Source of the DNA: Porogramme epimiltina
Lineage: Eukaryota > Basidiomycota > Agaricomycetes > Polyporales > Polyporaceae
Length of the DNA: 13,811 bases
Reading direction: 5' to 3'
NCBI GenBank assembly: GCA_900155495.1
Contig: FTLJ01001616.1
Span: forward strand, 1-13,811
The notes under the pieces were generated by a model, which had not been told where the DNA came from, did no database searches, and saw nothing but the letters and a program-made list of their open reading frames with translations. This document shows positions 8,201-13,811 of this stretch, one piece after another (within the stretch, counting starts at the first letter, position 1; every line of letters begins with the position of its first letter). The position numbers and the translations under genes were made by a program.

Positions 8201-10689
8201 GCTTGATGGGGGAGATGGACCGCGCTGTTGATGCGTTGGAAAATGCACAGATTGCTCTCCAGGTATGTGACGTCATAGACACACGTTCAGGATAAACGCT
8301 CATTAGCTCTTCGACTGGCTTTCAGGATTCGGATGCCCCTCCGACGGACGTCATAGCAATGCTCAACGACTGCAAGCGTGTGGTGCATCTCTGCTACCCC
8401 GCAATCTCATCTTCCGCAGGCCATGTCTACGTATCCGCCCTTCCATCCTCCCCCTCGAACTCCATCCTCCGCTCCGCATACTCTGCAGAGCTTGCCGGAA
8501 CATCGCGCATCCACATCGGCCAACTGTCACGATGGAACGCGAACATTCTCACAATGGAGGGCCACACGAGCACCGCCTTCTCCGTCGCCTACTCCCCGGA
8601 TGGCGAGCGCATCGTCTCTGGCTCCGCCGACTGCACAATCCGACTATGGAACAGTCGGACAGGGGCACAGCTTCATGTGCTGAAGGAGGAGAGCAAGGTC
8701 TGGAGTGTGGCGTTCTCGCCTGACGAGAAGGAGATACTGTGTGGGACGGAGGAAGGAGTGGTGGCCTTGTGTGACGCGCGGACGGGTGAACGAGTCACGT
8801 CGCGGAAAGCGCACTCCGCCCGCATCGCTGCAATGGCCTACTCCCCCAAAGGCTTTTATGGAGCTTCAGGATCTAATGATGACACCATACTTTTATGGAA
8901 GACATCACCCGAAAAGGAGATGGAACCTAAGGAGTTGAAGAGCCATTCGGGCTTCGTTAACTCCATTACCTTCTCTCACACCGGGTTACTTTTGGTCTCC
9001 GGAAGTGAGGACAAGACCTGCAAAATTTGGACCGTCTCAGACCCCTCGAATGCTCATACACTGAAACATGACTCCCCAGTCCTCAGGGTTGCTATCTCAC
9101 CCATAGACGATAAGACGGTCGCATGCGGATGCCAGAACGAGCTCGTTCTGTGGTCCATCGACGATCCATCTCATCCCCGTCGCCTCAAGACACTGCCCGT
9201 GGAGGGCAACGTTTGGGGGCTCGACTTCTCTCCTGACGGCCGCACCCTCACCGTCGGGTGCTTTCTTGGTGAGGGATCGTGGATCAAGCTGTGGGACGTT
9301 GGGACAGGGGAGTGGGTCGGGGAGCGCGAGGAGATTCGAGGAGAAAGCATCAGTGGATTGCGGTTTTCCCCCGACGGGTCGCAACTCGTCTCCGCCCACG
9401 GCCGGGGAACGGTGCGGTCGTGGGACGTGGGGGTGTTGCGGACGAGTGGGGGCTCAGGCTCCGACGACAGTGGAGCGGGCGGTGAGCGGTCTTCGTCGAG
9501 GGTATTGGCTGTTGCGTTTTCACCTCGGGACGGGGATCGGCTTGGGGTGGTGGCGGAAGACGGGACGGTGGAGCTCTGGGACGTTCCCTCGAGGAAGATA
9601 GTTTGCAAGATGGCCCACCCGCACCCCGGCACCCTCAATCCCGGCCTCGTGGCTCTGAGGTGGTCTCCGGACGGGACGCGGCTTGCGGTGTCGGGACATA
9701 CAGACCACTCCATCGTTGCATATGACACGGCGCATGCTTCATCTACTTCCGTCCTCCGAGGCCATTCCGAGGGCGTACTCCCCGCCATGTTTACCCCGAA
9801 CTCTCAAAGCATAATCTCCGGCTCATTAGACGGCAGCATTCGGCTCTGGGACGCCGTGGCAGGGTCCGAGAAGGTGCTCTCCGAGGGACGAAGGGCCATT
9901 TGGGCTTTCGAAATCTCGCCATGTGGGGGATGCCTTCTGTCTTCGAAGATGGGTCCCACTCCACTACATTCCCCCACCTCTGACTGCCATAAGGTAAATT
10001 CCAAACATCGGCTATTCACCGGGGGTATGGAGGGCTATTCAACAATGCACCTATACGACCTCACCTCAAGCACAATTACCATGGAGATGAACTACCACCA
10101 TGCTATCGTCGCTCTCTCATTCTCGTCCGACGGCTCACGCGTCGTTGGATCAAGCGAGCGCGGCCAGATCTCCCTCTGGGACTTCTCCCCTTCCCTTCAC
10201 TCGGACCCGGGCACTGCACGGGAAGGCGCAGATGGAGCTCCTGAACCGAGCAGGGGCGCTCTCCATCCCCTTGCCGAACTCCATCCGGAAACATCCGGCA
10301 TTCGAGTCGAGCGCATCCGGTTCTCCGCCGGCGAGCACGCTGTCATCACCAATGCCTGCTTCGCACTGATCACGTCCGAGGCGCACTGGCCACTCGTTGC
10401 GCAGCACAGCGCCGTTCCACAACCAGGCCCTGGATCCACCGACTCTCATCGGCTCCACGACTACTTCCTCTCTGATGGCTGGATTTGGTGCCGGGGTTGC
10501 GGGGAGGAACCCCGACGAGCGTTCTGGCTCCCCCCAGTGTTTCGATACCAGCCTGGAGAGCTTACTTACCTACGCCGTCCTGGAGGATGGGATGCTCTGG
10601 GGAAATGGGTCGCATTCGCTACGAATGAAGGGCGGCTTGTCGCCGTTGACATGTCTGGCAGTCCCGAACAATCCTCACCTCGAGTCTAG
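5292..10689 (+). CDS. NACHT-WD40 NOD-like receptor with MLKL/HeLo-like N-terminal bundle, 1670 aa, seven exons
   Basis: This is a STAND NTPase of the fungal NLR class: ligand sensing by the WD40 array, nucleotide-driven oligomerisation by NACHT, and an N-terminal effector. Exons are 5292-5825, 5916-6052, 6116-6284, 6341-6376, 6431-6590, 6650-8262 and 8326-10689. All junctions keep frame and the total is 5013 nt with stop. The start ATG is the first after an in-frame TAG at 5271-5273. Residues 1-13 are basic (MRKIRAKWHKLRG) and about 14-135 are Ser/Thr/Pro-rich. Residues 139-280 form amphipathic helices like the MLKL_NTD/HeLo bundle, including GVPFLPGVVKALKTVLEAYE. A pre-NACHT motif REECLGTTR is at 363-371. 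Walker A GLPGTGKST is at 411-419, Walker B VIVIDALDEC at 516-525 and sensor-1 TSRPE at 553-557. Residues about 780-883 are a helical arm. WD40 blades start near 958; about twelve are recognisable to about 1507, and the C-terminal tail (1508-1670) probably adds two. The blades are divergent. Location is probably cytoplasmic. NACHT and WD40 are certain; the N-terminal class is inferred. Confidence 0.93.
8263..8325 (+). other. Last NLR intron, 63 nt, containing a CRE palindrome
   Basis: The donor is GTATGT and the acceptor TTTCAG. The intron is phase 0 and separates the NACHT/helical-arm exon (ending NAQIALQ) from the WD40 exon (starting DSDAPPTDV). Read-through meets TAA at 8293-8295, so splicing is needed for a full receptor. 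Failure to splice would give a protein of about 894 residues with NACHT but no propeller. A perfect TGACGTCA lies at 8268-8275. Confidence 0.85.
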
Positions 10690-11364
10690 GACGCCGCTAT
10701 AGTTGGATTTCTACGATTGTCATTCCATCTGTACTATCAGCAGTGGCCGCTCCTCGACTTCATATGCGGGCCGCCATAATCAGACATACGTCATTACATG
10801 TAGCTTTGCTGTTGCCAAACATACGCCCACCGTCTGCAATAAATATCTTGTTGGCTAAGGTGTATGGCAGTGTCACATTGTGCTGCAGCATATATCCGCG
10901 ATTATAATAATCCACAGTACCATGCCTCGCACGTAGTCCGCACAAGGGACTAGACCGATGCTAAATAGAATTTATAGTGGGCGGTATATATTACAGCGGG
11001 CGTTTCCGCGTCGGGGGGAAGACCGAGGCATTCGATGGGCGTACATTCAGGTGGGTCACGACACATCGTATACCAGTTGAGGACTGGGAGCATCACGGAC
11101 TCGAGCGTAGTCGCAAGCGTGTCTCTGAAAGATCCGAGTTAGCGGGGCGTCACGCAAACATTCCTTCTCAACCAACCCGCACCACTTACCAAAGCGATAG
11201 GTTTTCGATTAACCTATACAGTACTCCACTGTGAACGCACGAAGAATGGATAGGGGATAGTTATGCGTTGGTTGATCTTAATATGAGGCCCAACCGCAAG
11301 GTGTAATTGCCGCAGAGAGCAGCATCTATGACCCCGGAGGGCATAATGCTGGAAACGACAGAAT
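10690..11364. other. Intergenic region downstream of the NLR gene, no clear gene
   Basis: It holds the candidate poly(A) signal and no convincing gene. An open + frame at 10977-11234 contains a run reading IYYSGRFRVGGKTEAFDG, then RTFRWVTTHRI, which is faintly reminiscent of the small beta-rich DUF6593-type proteins of basidiomycetes. It has no ATG start and only about 40 protein-like residues. I regard it as a chance frame or a very old fragment. Confidence 0.4.
10838..10843 (+). terminator. AATAAA, candidate polyadenylation signal of the NLR gene
   Basis: An exact AATAAA lies about 150 bases after the NLR stop codon, in a stretch more AT-rich than the coding region. Fungal polyadenylation signals are loose, so the site is only a candidate. 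Confidence 0.35.
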
Positions 11365-11499
11365 ATGAGGACGTCGTCGGGACAAAGGGAGAAGCAAACA
11401 GTATTGGCTCAAGGTACGCTGGAAGGGCCGAAAGCGCGGAGGGAGGGAGCAGCGACGAGCGGCCGGCTTCTGTATAGGGGCAGCCAGGCGGGCGTGAAC

Positions 11500-12144
11500 C
11501 TATGGAGCAGCGGAGGGCGAATGCTGACTATCGGGCGCACGCCTGTGTGCAGCGAAACACGGCCGCGCGTGTGGGAGATCGCAACCCGAGACGCAGCAGT
11601 GCAGCAGCGCATATATGCAGATGACGGGGGCCTGGACAGACTGACAGGCCGTGACCTCTGCGACTGGGGACGTCTGCTGCGGGGAAGCAGCTCCGGCGGC
11701 GGGGAGCAGGGGAGAAGGCGGTCGGGCATGGCGGGGCCGATCGGGTCCCCAGTCGAAGAGAGCTGAGGAGAGGCCGCGGGAGGAAAGCGTGGAGAGAGCG
11801 ATGGGAGCCTGAGGCCGACGAGGCGTGGAGGGGGCGAGCAGGACAGTGGTGGGAGGTATGGCGGCAGTGCGTGTTCGCATGAGACAGAGGGCGCGCGCGG
11901 CTTGGAAGACGAAGCAGGAGATCGGACAGGGAGTCGAGGAAGGGGCGCGAAGCCGCGGCCGGTGGGCAGCTGCAGAGGCGCGCGGGGTGCCTGGACCGCG
12001 GATCATCCGGATAGATGCCACGTAGGCGTCTGTGAGATCATCGGGATCCGGCGCCGGCCTCTGGTGAGCCTCCCTGTCTGCAAGGTCGGACTCGGACAAC
12101 GTCTCCTCTCCGTGCCCAATCCCTTCCTCGCTTGCTCCACCCAT
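11500..12144 (-). CDS. Doubtful hypothetical protein, 214 aa
   Basis: I do not recognise this ORF. From an ATG at 12144-12142 it runs to a TAG at 11502-11500. The first 50 residues are acidic and hydrophilic (GGASEEGIGHGEETLSESDL, then DPDDLTDAYVASIRMI). The rest is Pro/Ala/Ser/Arg-rich with no domain, and ends in a Cys-rich stretch around VICIYALLHCCVSGC. A TATATAA (12325-12331), readable as TTATATA on this strand, lies about 180 bases upstream. The opposite strand is also open over part of the region, and high GC makes long chance ORFs likely. The acidic N-terminal part is the more protein-like and could be an exon followed by an intron. Confidence 0.2.
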   Translation of the reverse strand: MGGASEEGIGHGEETLSESDLADREAHQRPAPDPDDLTDAYVASIRMIRGPGTPRASAAAHRPRLRAPSSTPCPISCFVFQAARALCLMRTRTAAIPPTTVLLAPSTPRRPQAPIALSTLSSRGLSSALFDWGPDRPRHARPPSPLLPAAGAASPQQTSPVAEVTACQSVQAPVICIYALLHCCVSGCDLPHARPCFAAHRRAPDSQHSPSAAP

Positions 12145-12324
12145 GGACGACGGATCCCCTCCTGAGCCCTCCCCCTCTCTCTGCGGTGAGGACGAAGTGT
12201 GTTGTCGCCTAGCGTGGCCGCCGTAATCTCGAAGCGTCCTCCTTGCGCCGTACGTCTGTCGTCGAATGCTCGCTAATTTCTCTATCTGATCTCCCGCCCC
12301 TCTCGGCCAAAAGGTCCTTTGAGG

Positions 12325-12331
12325 TATATAA
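12325..12331 (+). promoter_or_regulatory. TATATAA, candidate TATA box
   Basis: This is a good TATA-type heptamer in a CT-rich setting. It could have served the + strand remnant starting near 12499 or, read as TTATATA, the doubtful - strand ORF at 12144. No transcript evidence can be read from the sequence. Confidence 0.3.
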
Positions 12332-12498
12332 GTGTCTTCGTGTCGTACGCGCCCCACCTATGTCAACTGATAGATGTCAGCGTCTAACCGACGCCCAGTC
12401 TCAGCTTCCCCACCATGTCTCCCGGTCGCGCACAATCATATCACACCACAAGCCACATTGCTTAGGACTGCCACCTTCCCCTACCAACGCCCCTCCAC

Positions 12499-13811
12499 AT
12501 GTCGCGCTCCTGGCCCGTATTCTTCTCAGTAAGTCGCCTCTTAGCGCCACTCGCCTAACGTGTATCTAATTCCTCCCTAAAGCATACGCTCAACACTCCT
12601 CTCCATCGTAGTCCTCTCATCCTCACCTCTCATCTCCCGAATGCCACCGCCGCTCAACACCACCACCACTTTTTCGGTGATACCACTCCAGTCACATTCT
12701 ACCTTTAGCTGTGCCCTGGTGCCAACCTCGACCTCGCTCTCTATAGACCTCTCTATATCCTTGCCTATAGCAAAGATGCCTCTATCCCTCAATTCTGGAG
12801 TGCTCGCGCTCAAGCAGACCATTCCTCAAGCTGCAAGGGTGACTCTTTGTGTATGGCTTTGCCCCTTTCGTCGATTGGGTGGTGACACTGCGAAGTTCGC
12901 CTCTCTCCGTCCAGGTGCACGCCTGTCTCGACGCGGACCCCTCCAGTCGCTAGAGAAATTGGGAAATGGTACTGCGCCTCATGTGTACGACGACACTCTC
13001 AGTGCAAATGTCCCCGCCCTTCTAAACCGAGCCGGCTTCAAGTAAGTCCTCCGTGCCCCAGCATATACCACGCTCGACGATGAAGACGCAGCTGAGAAGG
13101 AATACCACTCTGCGGGCGCTGCCATTATAACCAAGCGTACAGACGTCATCTCTTTCAGCTAGTAAGTCTATTCCCCTCGCGTCGTTTTATAGCCCCGCTG
13201 ATCTCGCCCCGGCCTGCGACGACAGCACTCTACCAACGGCGCCTGATAGAACTCGGCGGTATCCCGCAGAAGTGGCAGCGCGTACCTCCGCCAGATGCCC
13301 TCCTGCTGCGAAGCGCGTGCGGCGCCGCAACCCCGCCGAGAACACACTTCAGCCGTTCACGGGTCGACCCCAGACAGAAGGACTTCAATGCCTGGCGGTC
13401 GATTGTGCGCGCGGCGCGGTGCTCGCAGCTCGCGCCACCCGAGGAGCCCAGCATCGACGTCGTGCGGGTCGTCTTAACAACGCTCAAGGACAGTGCACCC
13501 AGACCGCAAAGGGGAGAAGAAGTGCATGCGGGAGATGGAACGGGCTGAGCGCGTGGTATACAATAGTCCACGTGAAGCGGCGGCGCGAGCAACCAGAGCT
13601 CGATGCGCCAAAACGTCTACAGTACGCCGCGCTACCCGCCTCTCCACAGCTAAGTGGCGTCCGTGCCTCGTCGTCTTACACTCTCCGCCCGCAGTTCAAT
13701 TGGTGCATCTTCTCGCCCCCGCAGCTAGGCGCAGACTGGGCGATCGGGAACTTGAAGCGCATCGAGGTCGCGCGGCGCGCACAGCTCGGGTGCGGCGCGC
13801 GCGTCATCCCG
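12499..13811 (+). pseudogene. Unrecognised, frame-broken gene remnant(s) with splice-site relics, running off the window end
   Basis: I do not recognise the family. From ATG 12499, MSRSWPVFFS precedes a GTAAGT donor (12529) with a CTAAC branch and an AAAG acceptor (12582). The frame continues (HTLNTPLHRSPLILTSHLP, then HHHHFFGDTTPVTFYL) to a TAG. Other frames then give YRPLYILAYSKDASIPQFW (about 12735-12800), SLEKLGNGTAPHVYDDTLS plus VPALLNRAGFK (about 12945-13041), YTTLDDEDAAEKEYHSAGA (about 13065-13120), RRLIELGGIPQKWQRVPPPD (about 13240-13300) and PSIDVVRVVLTTLKDSA (about 13450-13500). Another intron relic spans 13162-13225 (GTAAGT to GACAG), with TAG directly before the donor. The GTAAGT at 13042 has an AG only 20 bases on, too short for an intron. 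The last 110 bases read LGADWAIGNLKRIEVARR in one frame. Several genes may be mixed here. Confidence 0.35.

Noticed and set aside
9953..9993. Possible 41-nt intron within the WD40 exon
   Set aside because: Donor and acceptor are weak and removal would shift the frame of a blade array that otherwise reads through to the end.
1..13811. tRNA, rRNA, CRISPR, LTR or terminal-inverted-repeat transposon
   Set aside because: No cloverleaf-type pattern, regular repeat-spacer array, transposase or reverse-transcriptase motif, or paired terminal repeats were seen on reading both strands. A computed self-alignment was not possible.

Overview
The window looks like nuclear DNA of a filamentous basidiomycete, most likely an Agaricomycete. 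The basis is GC-rich sequence, short introns of about 50-100 nt with GTRNGT donors, CTNAY-type branch points and YAG acceptors, and a large NACHT-WD40 receptor of the type common in these fungi. The organism is inferred, since no species-specific marker was recognised.

The only clearly intact gene is in the centre, at 5292-10689 on the + strand. Seven exons splice to a 1670-residue NOD-like receptor (STAND protein). In order it has a short basic leader, a Ser/Thr/Pro-rich linker, a helical bundle resembling the MLKL/HeLo class of cell-death domains, a NACHT NTPase with Walker A, Walker B and sensor-1 motifs, a helical arm, and a long WD40 array that may form two propellers.

The left side carries two decayed metabolic genes in divergent orientation. 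At 1175-2233 on the - strand is a remnant of an ECM4/omega-type glutathione transferase (glutathionyl-hydroquinone reductase family). At 3374-4420 on the + strand is a remnant of the CmcJ/AsaB/GA4-desaturase-like oxidoreductase family. Both keep long family-like stretches and splice sites, but stop codons and frameshifts break them. The 1.1 kb between them is a divergent intergenic region holding a two-base assembly gap and a short telomere-like motif. Further left (1-1170) are coding-like scraps that I could not assign.

On the right, 10690-11364 has no convincing gene, 11500-12144 has a doubtful acidic ORF on the - strand, and 12499-13811 holds + strand degraded coding material with splice-site relics from a gene I do not recognise.

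Overall, one intact immune-type receptor sits in gene debris. No operon-like or pathway relation between the receptor and its neighbours is evident. The NLR presumably senses a ligand through the WD40 propellers, oligomerises through NACHT, and may trigger membrane damage or cell death through its N-terminal bundle. That mechanism is inferred from related fungal and animal proteins.
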